Virus record (IMG/VR): IMGVR_UViG_3300036885_000027
Span: 1 to 22,345 of that record
Length of the DNA stretch: 22,345 nt
Reading direction: 5' to 3' (one strand)
Source: a virus
A program made the position numbers and the translations under genes. Under the pieces are notes generated by a model. The model ran no database searches, was not told the origin of the DNA, and was given only the letters and a program-made list of their open reading frames with translations. Positions 7,722 to 14,979 of this stretch are shown one piece after another (positions within the stretch are counted from its first letter, which is position 1; each line of letters starts with the position of its first letter).

Positions 7722-8164
7722 TTTTTTGATGTTTCTTCTTCAATGCTATGACTATCAATGGTTTGCTGGCAATCAGTAAAGAAACGATCAAAGAAATCCT
7801 TTTGCATCAAAGCGATTTTATTCTCTCTGGTGCATTCGATAACCTTTCGTGTCTTTTTGTCCTTCCAACCTTCAAGACCAGTAATAGCGTAATCAATAGC
7901 ATCGTCTTTTTGCTTTATGATTTCTGCTGTAGTCAAGTCTTTCAGATTTGAATGTTTCTCATTCTGTCTAGTTTTAGAATTAATTTTCCATTCGACAATC
8001 CGCTCTCTTGAATTTATTTGCTCTTCAAAAAACGGTTTCCAACTTCTTATCTGAACCTTGACCCCTTTTATTGGTTCATCCCAAATGATGTCTCCTGTAT
8101 TTGGATCAATTTTAGACATACGAAAATCAAACCACTCACCTTTGTTTTCAAGATCAATAAACAT
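7697..8164 (-). CDS. Tail assembly chaperone, G-like
   Basis: A 155-residue protein between the tail tube gene and the tape measure, the usual place for the gpG-type tail assembly chaperone. It contains a WFDFRMSKIDP beta region (residues 11-21), a central charged helix and, at 93-116, ITGLEGWKD followed by ECTRENK, a pattern I associate with this chaperone class (a 'small insert then C-T-x-E-N-K' segment that precedes a helix). The C-terminus is acidic and disordered (IEEETSKNSV...). I chose ATG 8164 because AAAGAG lies about 9 bases upstream; a TTG at 8191 would add nine residues and lacks a site. The slippery heptamer covers codons 146-148, eight codons before the TAA at 7697. Confidence 0.75.
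   Translation of the reverse strand: MFIDLENKGEWFDFRMSKIDPNTGDIIWDEPIKGVKVQIRSWKPFFEEQINSRERIVEWKINSKTRQNEKHSNLKDLTTAEIIKQKDDAIDYAITGLEGWKDKKTRKVIECTRENKIALMQKDFFDRFFTDCQQTIDSHSIEEETSKNSVSGPAT
7721..7727 (-). promoter_or_regulatory. Predicted -1 ribosomal frameshift heptamer (A AAA AAC)
   Basis: On the minus strand the zero-frame codons are TCA AAA AAC, giving a perfect X XXY YYZ slippery heptamer. Tandem slippage to AAA AAA keeps pairing and moves the ribosome into a -1 frame that stays open through the zero-frame stop and into the T-like domain. A purine-rich GAAGAAGAA stretch lies about 9-17 bases upstream and could act as a weak internal Shine-Dalgarno stimulator. A GC hairpin lies 32 bases downstream. 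Confidence 0.75.
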
Positions 8165-8238
8165 GACTCTACACTCTTTTCTTTCAGGCAATGCCTAGTT
8201 ATGTAGACTCCGTACCACTACAAAGCCTACGGGTTAAA

Positions 8239-8667
8239 TTACGAACCTGACCCTACTTGTTCCATCGCTTGACTGGATACCTGACCGGAAAAGGAAATTG
8301 TACCAAAGTTGTTTCTCGGTAAGGTCACTGCGTTTGCCTTGGTGACGATGATAAATCCGCCAGCACTTACTCTCCAGAATGTCGAAGTGTTGGCATAGAG
8401 ATAAAGATCGGTCAGATGTGTTCCTGCCTGGCAAAGAGCCGATAAAGCTAACTGTCCATTGGTATCAGTCGGATCATAATTCCCGTTAAATTCAATCGTC
8501 CCGGCCTCTCCTAATTCTGCAACTTCGTAAACCTTTGTTCCCGTATCTCCAAAGGCTGTTGGTGCCGATGTTACCGGCAGATTAAAACCACTCATTGACC
8601 ATGACACCATGTTGGCTACCACGACACTTCCATACATAACTTTTCCATTTACTCCCGAAATTTTCAT
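8239..8667 (-). CDS. Major tail (tube) protein
   Basis: A 142-residue, beta-rich protein starting at ATG 8667 with the strongest ribosome site in the window (TAGGAGG, 8 bases before the ATG), as expected for an abundant virion protein. It has a short N-terminal strand region (MKISGVNGKVMYGSVVVANMV), an insert rich in Gly/Thr/Asp with EAGTIEFNGNYDPTD (about residues 56-70) and closing strands (RNNFGTISFSGQVSSQ). These features suit the single-domain siphovirus tail tube fold, which stacks as hexameric rings around the tape measure. It is followed directly by the tail assembly chaperone gene, the conserved order for tube genes. A divergent or decoration-like protein is the main alternative. Confidence 0.75.
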   Translation of the reverse strand: MKISGVNGKVMYGSVVVANMVSWSMSGFNLPVTSAPTAFGDTGTKVYEVAELGEAGTIEFNGNYDPTDTNGQLALSALCQAGTHLTDLYLYANTSTFWRVSAGGFIIVTKANAVTLPRNNFGTISFSGQVSSQAMEQVGSGS

Positions 8668-8699
8668 CTTACTTACCTCCTATATAGGTTCTTTTTAAA

Positions 8700-10094
8700 T
8701 TATACTACTACTTCAACCTCCGGCCCTGCCGAAGTCATAAATTCTTTCAACTGTTCTAATTTTTCTTCAGCATCAGGTGATAATCCTAATGCTGTTGAAT
8801 CTACTTTCCATTTTTCATTAAATCTATCGTGAAGCATTTTGTAGTTTTTTCTAAACGTCTCACAGGGAAACCACTTGAACGACCTTAGACAATAGTGTTC
8901 ACAAAACGCATCAATTACAAATGCTTGCCCACCCATTTCCCATGTCTGTAAAACACACAATGTGCCGTATAGATCAAATCCGGTCAATGTTTCATCAAAC
9001 CTAAATCCACTCTTCATATTGACAATTATCACTGCCTCGTCAAAGCAACAGGCTGGATGCGGAAAAGTATGAATGTCGGAAGTATCAAAATAATCAGGAA
9101 TCCGCATATCGTGAAACTTTCCGCAAATTAAACCACTTGCATCCTTACCGATAACCCCCGCAACAACCCAACTATCTGGTAATAATTTAATCTGACTTTT
9201 TACCTGATCTATCCAACCTGATCTTAGATAAACATCCTGATGAACTAAACAGCAAATATCCGCGCCTTCATTTTCAGCTTTGTCCAAAAGTATGTTTAAT
9301 CCCTTGGTAGCTGATTCGGCATTCTGCACATAGTTCATCGATCCTTGTATTTGTGATCGTTTTAAAACCATGTCCAGTCTCAGTGTGTCATTCACCAAAA
9401 CACCAAAATTGACATTGAATTTCTCTCCTGCTTCTGCCTGAGTAATTTTGATAAATTCATCAAGTTGATTTTCATAATTCACTATCAGATCATCATAATC
9501 ACTTTCTTTTTCACCGGGAATAACTACAACCTGACAACCGCACATTTTCGCCTCGGTAATCAAGGCCGTATTGTCATCATAGGTAAAAAATACTTCTTTT
9601 CCATTCAGTAATAATGCAAGTTCTTCCCGTGTTTCAGGCCATTCGTAAGTAATTTCACACATACACTCAGTTTCGGGTATGTGCGGAACATTAATTCCCT
9701 TGCCTACCCAAAAACAAGCACCTGAGCGTGGTAAATGTTCGTTTCTAAAAAAGTCCTCAATGATTGGAACGGTTAAAACGGGAGCATCATAATAATTTTC
9801 TGACCATGTAAAAATAAGTTCATTTTTAGCATAAACTTTGTCACCACCAAGTAAACTAGGTGTATTTAAAACCCATCGCACAACTGTATTGCCGTTCATC
9901 GGATTTCCTGATACGGTCTCAGGATAAATAACGATTGCATTAGAAGGTACTTTCCATCCTTGATAAAATCCACCGATTATTTCAACTTTATAGTTCTTTG
10001 CTTCAAGAGATTTTCCAAGTGAATATAATGCCCTTACACCGGCTGAACTATTCCGGTAAGGAGGGGCTAAAATTATGTAAGGATGCTTATTCAA
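8700..10094 (-). CDS. Two-domain glycosyltransferase
   Basis: Reading from TTG 10094, the product is 464 residues. I chose this start because AAAGGAG lies 5 bases upstream and it leaves the 62-aa ORF upstream intact; the longer frame to 10196 has no site and would overlap that ORF almost entirely. Residues about 1-215 resemble a GT-B type donor-binding half, with WVLNTPSLLGG (75-85) and YDDNTALITEAKMCGC (172-187). Residues about 225-400 resemble a GT-A type transferase with VHQDVYL (284-290), an acidic site of the kind that binds metal and sugar nucleotide, then FDETLTGFDLYG and a final FCEHYC. The fusion suggests sugar transfer in two steps, or one half being regulatory. Target is unknown: virion proteins are likely, given the setting between tail genes, but host cell-surface sugars are possible. 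Confidence 0.7.
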   Translation of the reverse strand: MNKHPYIILAPPYRNSSAGVRALYSLGKSLEAKNYKVEIIGGFYQGWKVPSNAIVIYPETVSGNPMNGNTVVRWVLNTPSLLGGDKVYAKNELIFTWSENYYDAPVLTVPIIEDFFRNEHLPRSGACFWVGKGINVPHIPETECMCEITYEWPETREELALLLNGKEVFFTYDDNTALITEAKMCGCQVVVIPGEKESDYDDLIVNYENQLDEFIKITQAEAGEKFNVNFGVLVNDTLRLDMVLKRSQIQGSMNYVQNAESATKGLNILLDKAENEGADICCLVHQDVYLRSGWIDQVKSQIKLLPDSWVVAGVIGKDASGLICGKFHDMRIPDYFDTSDIHTFPHPACCFDEAVIIVNMKSGFRFDETLTGFDLYGTLCVLQTWEMGGQAFVIDAFCEHYCLRSFKWFPCETFRKNYKMLHDRFNEKWKVDSTALGLSPDAEEKLEQLKEFMTSAGPEVEVVV

Positions 10095-10275
10095 TGTTAC
10101 TCCTTTCTTCTGATGTAATATCCCAATCATCCATTGCTTGTCGTGCTTCATCGGGGGTACGCTTCCCCTCTGACTGAAACATTCTTTCACTATCATCGCC
10201 CATTGTAGGGGGTATTTCTACCCACCTAAAAGCAATCCATTCCTGTCTTGTGATTTTACTAAGTTCCTTTTCCAT
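10087..10275 (-). CDS. Small acidic ORF, 62 aa, unknown function
   Basis: ATG at 10275 has AAAGGA about 5 bases upstream, and the frame ends in TAA at 10087, 8 bases into the glycosyltransferase gene. The product is hydrophilic and acidic near its C-terminus, with ITRQEWIAFRWVEIP in the first third and EARQAMDDWDITSEERSNIE at the end. No membrane segment, Cys pair or known fold is visible. It might be a small tail protein or an accessory partner of the glycosyltransferase. The strong ribosome site and the close fit with both neighbours support it as a real gene. Confidence 0.55.
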   Translation of the reverse strand: MEKELSKITRQEWIAFRWVEIPPTMGDDSERMFQSEGKRTPDEARQAMDDWDITSEERSNIE

Positions 10276-10291
10276 GCGTTCCTTTCTATTC

Positions 10292-10918
10292 CTATTGTGT
10301 CGTTATTTCATAATCCTGCACATAGTGTTTTACGGTCTGCGTTCCGCTTGGTGTGGTTATATCTTCAATCATCGTCTGCAATCCCGCCCGTTTCATCCAA
10401 ACCAAATCATTACTCGTTATCATCAAAAAGCAATCGTCAAAAAGCACCCTTAAATCATTGTGAAGACCTGTTATTTCTACAGCCGAACTGGATGCTGAAA
10501 ATATTGAAAACTGAATTAATGTCTCTCCCCCTTTTTTTGCAAAAACATTATCGTCATTATTGGTTACAACAAAAAAAACAATGTAAGGATAGTCCGCACC
10601 TGTATCAGCTTCGTCTAAAAATAATCTTCCTCCAATATTGGTATAAAGGTCGTTTGGAACAGTTCTAAATCTTTCATTAATGGCCTTTAAAAGATTACCA
10701 ATAATCTCATTTTCTTCACCAACTGCGCTCTGCCCATATATTCCTACCAAAGAGGATAACGCTCCAAATAATGTCCCATATTTAACTACTGATATATCAG
10801 GAGCATGATAAGTACCAGGTACTCCGCCCACCGTATCAATATCCAAAACATTCCCAATAGCCGGGTAGTCGCCTGCTTGATAGGGAAAATAACCATTGGG
10901 AAAATATGGATAATTCAT
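10292..10918 (-). CDS. Tail completion protein paralogue with N-terminal extension
   Basis: Residues about 74-208 closely match the protein at 14252-14662. In one 75-residue stretch I hand-counted 49 identities (segment starting IGGR-FLDEA and ending ITS). The conserved block (DEA.TG.. .YP, KKG...LIQFS.FS, AEITG..NDL..LFD) resembles the tail completion/terminator group (DUF3168/HK97 gp11-like), which closes the head-proximal end of the tail tube. The first 73 residues (MNYPYFPNGYFPYQAGDYP, Tyr/Pro/Gly-rich, then a hydrophobic segment) are absent in the other copy and could be a linker that attaches the neighbouring adhesin-like proteins. The ATG overlaps the previous stop (TAATG at 10918). 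The second copy may have lost the terminator role. Confidence 0.7.
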   Translation of the reverse strand: MNYPYFPNGYFPYQAGDYPAIGNVLDIDTVGGVPGTYHAPDISVVKYGTLFGALSSLVGIYGQSAVGEENEIIGNLLKAINERFRTVPNDLYTNIGGRLFLDEADTGADYPYIVFFVVTNNDDNVFAKKGGETLIQFSIFSASSSAVEITGLHNDLRVLFDDCFLMITSNDLVWMKRAGLQTMIEDITTPSGTQTVKHYVQDYEITTQ

Positions 10919-12813
10919 TAATCACCGTCCAAAGTTATTGAAGTACGATTTCCATCCGTATCTGTCGTGGCAGTTATTCGTGCTTTTGTGTCCGCGTTAT
11001 CTTTAAATATGATTGTTGCCGTTCCACCGCCGGTCGATTTACCCGCCGCAAAGGAAAGTAATATTTTCATTATCTTTCTAAAAGATAGAGAACCTTCTAC
11101 AACTTCATCATGTATTTGGTCAACAGTAGGTGGTGCTGTATAACTTGTAGTTTTCATAACAGTGGAATCTTTGGCTACTGTGCTATCCAACGCCATGCCG
11201 GAAGGTGCGGCTGTAACTTTGCTTTCCGCGTTCACGTTTGCGCCGGTGAAAGACAACGCCGTGGGAATCTTTGTTGTCAGAGTCGCTTCTTTGGCTACGG
11301 TTGAATTAAGTGCCATGTCGGTAGGTGGAGTAATTGCCACCGTGAAGCCGAAGGCGGAGAGCGTTCTTGTTGCTGCACCCCAAACCGCCGTGGCTATATC
11401 GGCAACCAGAGTCCCGAAACTGGATAGTGTGCGAACAGACACAGCCCAAACATCCGCCGCTGAATGGGTACTGAACCCTGTTGCTGTTAACCATGAACCT
11501 GCGCCGTGAGCCGTTGCTAATGCCGCTGGTATTGCTGCATCACTAATCGCTGTATCACAGGCAGCATTTACATCCGCATCCGTTGGAAGTGCAGCAAGTT
11601 GAGTATCAAGGTTTGCGCTTGCCAATCCCACGGCTCCCCTTACTCCTGCTGCGTCGAGTCCACCACCGCCTGACAAAGCGTTGGAGTCCACCTGATTAGT
11701 TACGGTAAATCTGAATTTATCAGTGACAACTTTGATAGCGTCAACAACCGTCTTGATTGCGCTGGTGGCGGAGTCAAGATAGGTATTAAGTAAATCAAGA
11801 TAGCCTGCCCTTGCTGCTGATAAACGGGTTAAAAGAGTAGTAACGCCGGAAGAATCGGAAGGCGCATTTGTTAAGGTCGTCACCGTTCCACTATCAACTA
11901 TAACATGCTGTGAGGCTGCCAAGGTAGCCGCCGGAATGGTCGCTGCCTTAATTCCTGTCGTAACTAAAAGTGTATTTAACGCCGTGAGGCCGTATGTAGC
12001 AAACTCATTCACTGCCGCAACTATCGCTTGGATAAAGGTCGAAGATTTTAGAATCAAATCCGCGCCAGTTGAGGACAAGGCATAACCTGTTTTATCAGAT
12101 ACAGTAGAAACGGTATAACCCGTTTTATCTGAAACCGTACTTGCTGTATATCCGGTCTTATCGGAGTTTGTAGTGATTGTTCCACCGGTAATCGTCCTTG
12201 CCGCCAATTCCCAAACGGCTGTTGCCAAAGCAACCATAAAAGTTGCCCCGTGAAGTATAAGGTCAAGTCCAGTTGCGGATAGACTAAAACCAGTTTTGTC
12301 GCCAACAAGAACACTTGCTCCAATGTCGCGGCCTGTTTGAGTCGTTCCGCCAATCTTTAAAGCATTAGCGTCAATCTGATTAGCGACTGTAAAAGCCATT
12401 TTATCGGTTTGCGTTTTGATTGCACCTGTATCTGTTTTAACAGCGGGTAAATCTGTATCGTGAATGTCGTTTATATGCGTATGAATTGCCGCCACGTCAG
12501 TGCCTATTTCGTCCTGTGTATTTGCTGCTGTGTATAAGGTGCAAGTAAAAGGAACCGTCCCTGTCGTGTTGTCAGTAATGTAAACCCAAATCCAATCACC
12601 GTTCATTTCCGTATTCGCCAGAACAAGGCTTAACTGCCCGTAGGTGGTATCTTCTTCCGTAACGCTTGCCGTAATGTCAGCAACCGCCCCACCGTCAATG
12701 CTTACTTTCTTTGTGTAAGTTCCGGGATTAGCCACAATCGTTCCGTCATTCTTGTAGAGAGTAAACGATAATGTAAAAGCGACGTTTTTCTTTGGAGGCC
12801 ATTGAGAAGCCAT
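10918..12813 (-). CDS. BppU-like repeat-rich virion protein (probable tail fibre or appendage)
   Basis: A 631-residue protein. Residues 1-95 look like an N-terminal Ig-like/BppU-type domain (KNDGTIVANPGTY, SIDGGAVADIT, GQLSLVLANTEM). Then come short hydrophilic repeats: DKTGF at 172 and DKTGY at 218, 229 and 240, and AVW-x-RTL-type motifs (199-208, about 450 and 475). Paired TVAK elements and a closing region, FKDNADTKARITATT with GNRTSITLDGD, finish the chain. The closing region is a pattern I have often seen at the ends of phage structural proteins. The start at 12813 is preceded by AGGAGGG, two bases beyond the previous gene's stop. Lack of a trimeric collar or enzymatic domain leaves host binding as inference. 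Confidence 0.65.
   Translation of the reverse strand: MASQWPPKKNVAFTLSFTLYKNDGTIVANPGTYTKKVSIDGGAVADITASVTEEDTTYGQLSLVLANTEMNGDWIWVYITDNTTGTVPFTCTLYTAANTQDEIGTDVAAIHTHINDIHDTDLPAVKTDTGAIKTQTDKMAFTVANQIDANALKIGGTTQTGRDIGASVLVGDKTGFSLSATGLDLILHGATFMVALATAVWELAARTITGGTITTNSDKTGYTASTVSDKTGYTVSTVSDKTGYALSSTGADLILKSSTFIQAIVAAVNEFATYGLTALNTLLVTTGIKAATIPAATLAASQHVIVDSGTVTTLTNAPSDSSGVTTLLTRLSAARAGYLDLLNTYLDSATSAIKTVVDAIKVVTDKFRFTVTNQVDSNALSGGGGLDAAGVRGAVGLASANLDTQLAALPTDADVNAACDTAISDAAIPAALATAHGAGSWLTATGFSTHSAADVWAVSVRTLSSFGTLVADIATAVWGAATRTLSAFGFTVAITPPTDMALNSTVAKEATLTTKIPTALSFTGANVNAESKVTAAPSGMALDSTVAKDSTVMKTTSYTAPPTVDQIHDEVVEGSLSFRKIMKILLSFAAGKSTGGGTATIIFKDNADTKARITATTDTDGNRTSITLDGD
12073..12165 (-). 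repeat. Three-fold 33-bp repeat (SDKTGY units)
   Basis: In-frame 33-base units encode SDKTGYTASTV, SDKTGYTVSTV and SDKTGYALSST (residues 217-247) in a row, each closely similar in DNA. A looser match sits at residue 171 (GDKTGFSLSAT). The block repeats at a larger scale: each DKTG segment is followed by a DLIL...F..A segment. Confidence 0.8.
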
Positions 12814-12814
12814 A

Positions 12815-14185
12815 TTAAAACCCTCCTATTCGGGGTATGAATTTATGTTTAAAAAGTTGTGTTGCGTAGGTTGGACTGCCACCCGCCTCTATCGTCACAT
12901 ATAGATACGGGTCTTTTGTGCCTGCTGTATTCTCAGCCATCGCAAAATAGGTCAAAAGCAATCCATCTGGCGGTGCTGAATTACCATAATCATAGGTATA
13001 ATTTCTAACGCAACTTTTATAAACACCAGTTCCAATTACAGTTCCAACGGCAGTTTTCCCAGAACTATTATAACTAAATATACTATACTGATTTATGGTT
13101 GGATTTAATGAGGCAAAATAATTTCCTGTAAAATTATTAAAATCGTCGTTAGCTAATGTGTCAGATTGAGTTCCTTGTTGAGTACATATTACTCTATTGC
13201 ATGTACCTAAAGCGTATAAATACTCATCTACACTGGAAATCGTGCCTGCCAGTCCCGCAACATTATAATAAAAAAAAGCTCTAGTATTTGTATAAAAACT
13301 CATAAATAAATAACTGGAAGACACAGCCATCCCAGAACTATCATCTTTTGTACCAGAGGTTGCGTCATGGGAACCAGCCCATGTTGCCGCGTCGTTCGTT
13401 ATCTGCCCATCCGCTGTACTTGAATAAACCATGTCAGCGTCAATCAGGAACGACTTTGGCAGGGTAATCTTGCTAAACACTTCTGTTGGTTCTTTGGTGT
13501 AGAGATATTCGCCTTCGCCTATTTTAGTTAGAGAATGTTTAACGAGTTGCGGGTAAGGAAATCCGTTTTCATCTTGCAAAGGTTGAAATGTGTCAACGTC
13601 CACAAGATACGGTTTTCCAATCCGTAAGAAGAATTTTTTGCCACGATATATCCAGTATTCATCAAGGTCATCACGATAAATTACTGTGCAGCCGACAAAG
13701 GATAACTGCATGGTGACTTTAAAACTCTCTGTCAGATTATCAGCAAGCACCATGACACGGGTTCTTTGTCTTGCTCCCTGAATGTAAAGATTATCCCCAA
13801 ACTTAGTGATGATAGAATTTACTTCAATACGGTCACGCAGATTAATTGTCTGTGCTTTACCATTAATTTCTATTCCCTGAATGGAAAATTCAACAGCCTC
13901 AGAACCACTTTGGTTGTCGTCGGGTCTTAGACCTATCAGCTTATAGGCGTCGTCAGATTGTTTCGTTCCTACCGACACAATGCCCTTATCACGCAGGAAT
14001 ATTCTATTTGCGGACAATGTAGAAGTGTCAAGTTTGGAAACAGCATTGACAGGCGCATAAATTAGACCATTGTAAAAATAATCAGGGTTTTGAAGCGTCT
14101 TGCATTTATACTGCTTAACGCCCCTGACATTGGTCAGATATTCAGTTATGTGCCGGTTGACTGCACCTTGACTTGTTATTTCCAT
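12815..14185 (-). CDS. Unrecognised virion-type protein, 456 aa
   Basis: I do not recognise a family. The protein is beta-rich, without a signal peptide or membrane segment. It contains a first part with many aromatic and Asn/Asp/Gly residues, and in the second half Ser/Thr/Asn-rich turns (VYSSTADGQITND, ATSGTKDDSSGMAV), which fit a surface-exposed structural protein such as a propeller, fibre or receptor-binding unit. It starts at ATG 14185 with AGGTGG about 4 bases upstream, ends with TAA at 12815 and lies next to the fibre-like protein 10918-12813, with which it may be co-translated. Position between the two tail completion paralogues suggests an accessory cassette. Codon use resembles the neighbours. 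Confidence 0.55.
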   Translation of the reverse strand: MEITSQGAVNRHITEYLTNVRGVKQYKCKTLQNPDYFYNGLIYAPVNAVSKLDTSTLSANRIFLRDKGIVSVGTKQSDDAYKLIGLRPDDNQSGSEAVEFSIQGIEINGKAQTINLRDRIEVNSIITKFGDNLYIQGARQRTRVMVLADNLTESFKVTMQLSFVGCTVIYRDDLDEYWIYRGKKFFLRIGKPYLVDVDTFQPLQDENGFPYPQLVKHSLTKIGEGEYLYTKEPTEVFSKITLPKSFLIDADMVYSSTADGQITNDAATWAGSHDATSGTKDDSSGMAVSSSYLFMSFYTNTRAFFYYNVAGLAGTISSVDEYLYALGTCNRVICTQQGTQSDTLANDDFNNFTGNYFASLNPTINQYSIFSYNSSGKTAVGTVIGTGVYKSCVRNYTYDYGNSAPPDGLLLTYFAMAENTAGTKDPYLYVTIEAGGSPTYATQLFKHKFIPRIGGF

Positions 14186-14251
14186 TTACCACCTATTGTC
14201 TCTCCCCATGCAGTTGCAGGGTTTAAAACCTATAACTTAATTCCAGTTGAC

Positions 14252-14662
14252 CTACCCAACTTCTTTGCAGGTTATAAAAACAAATTCTCGTTTCTTGTCA
14301 GCGTCAATTCCATCCGGTGTTGTTATATCCTCAGTCATTGTCGTTAAATTTGACCAGTGCATATTGTTAAAAATGGTACTTGTTATAGTCAATGTGCATT
14401 CGTCAAAAAGGGATATAAGATCATTATACATTCCTGTTATTTCAGCCGCACTTTGTGAAGATGAAAACAATGAAAACTGAATCAATACTTCTTTGCCCTT
14501 CTTTTGAAAAGCATTGTCTGGAGTTCCGGTGACAATGAAATAAACACAATAAGGAAATTCAGTTCCGGTTGGTGCTTCGTCTAAAAATATTCTCCCACCG
14601 ATATCATTTGAAAATGATGAATTAGCGAACTTCCCAAATATTGCTGTGAGTAAATTTGTCAA
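14252..14662 (-). CDS. Tail completion (terminator-type) protein
   Basis: A 136-residue protein starting at TTG 14662, for which GGAGG lies 7 bases upstream inside the end of the adaptor gene. The TTGA overlap with that gene's TGA is typical of coupled translation; the longer frame to 14680 has no such site. Core motifs are IGGRIFLDEAPTGTEFPY, KKGKEVLIQFS, AAEITGMYNDLISLFDEC and MTEDITTPDG, which fit the DUF3168/HK97 gp11-like tail completion group. Its location directly after connector and adaptor genes is the canonical one, so of the two copies in this window this one is the better candidate for the real terminator. Confidence 0.7.
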   Translation of the reverse strand: MTNLLTAIFGKFANSSFSNDIGGRIFLDEAPTGTEFPYCVYFIVTGTPDNAFQKKGKEVLIQFSLFSSSQSAAEITGMYNDLISLFDECTLTITSTIFNNMHWSNLTTMTEDITTPDGIDADKKREFVFITCKEVG

Positions 14663-14979
14663 CCTGCCGCCTCCAAACAAGTAATAATTAATTCTTCATT
14701 ATATTCATATGGATTTGTAATTCCACTGATTGAAAAATATCTATTACCAAATTTTATTCGCCATGACGCTTTGAATACAGATAAATAACGAATAGTAATT
14801 TGATGACTTGCATTTAATCCTTGTTGCATTGCCTCAGTTTTCCTATGAGACGAAAGAGGAGAAATCTCAGCAAAGACAGTTTTATAATCAACCCAAGTTG
14901 AAGTTGACCCTCCCATTCCATCAGAAACTTTAGTTTGGTACTGGATCGTCACCCGTTTTGAAAGATCACCCGCCCTCAT
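14659..14979 (-). CDS. Head-tail adaptor (SPP1 gp16-like)
   Basis: A 106-residue protein with the characteristic opening MRAGDLSKRVTIQYQ, a WVDYKTVFAEISPLS strand and a closing region with ISGITNPYEYNEELIITCLEA. These match the phage head-tail joining/adaptor family (SPP1 gp16, PF05521), which closes the connector and joins it to the tail. It starts at ATG 14979, overlapping the connector stop in ATGA, and ends in TGA at 14659, overlapping the next gene's TTG. The gene order connector-adaptor-completion is as expected. Confidence 0.85.
   Translation of the reverse strand: MRAGDLSKRVTIQYQTKVSDGMGGSTSTWVDYKTVFAEISPLSSHRKTEAMQQGLNASHQITIRYLSVFKASWRIKFGNRYFSISGITNPYEYNEELIITCLEAAG

Noticed and set aside
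8679-8688. CCTATATAGG palindrome overlapping the tail tube ribosome site
   Set aside because: Ten-base palindromes are frequent by chance in AT-rich DNA; the stem is too weak to argue for regulation.
12054-12353. Minus-strand 99-aa ORF
   Set aside because: An alternative frame within the 631-aa repeat protein; no conserved pattern and no ribosome site.
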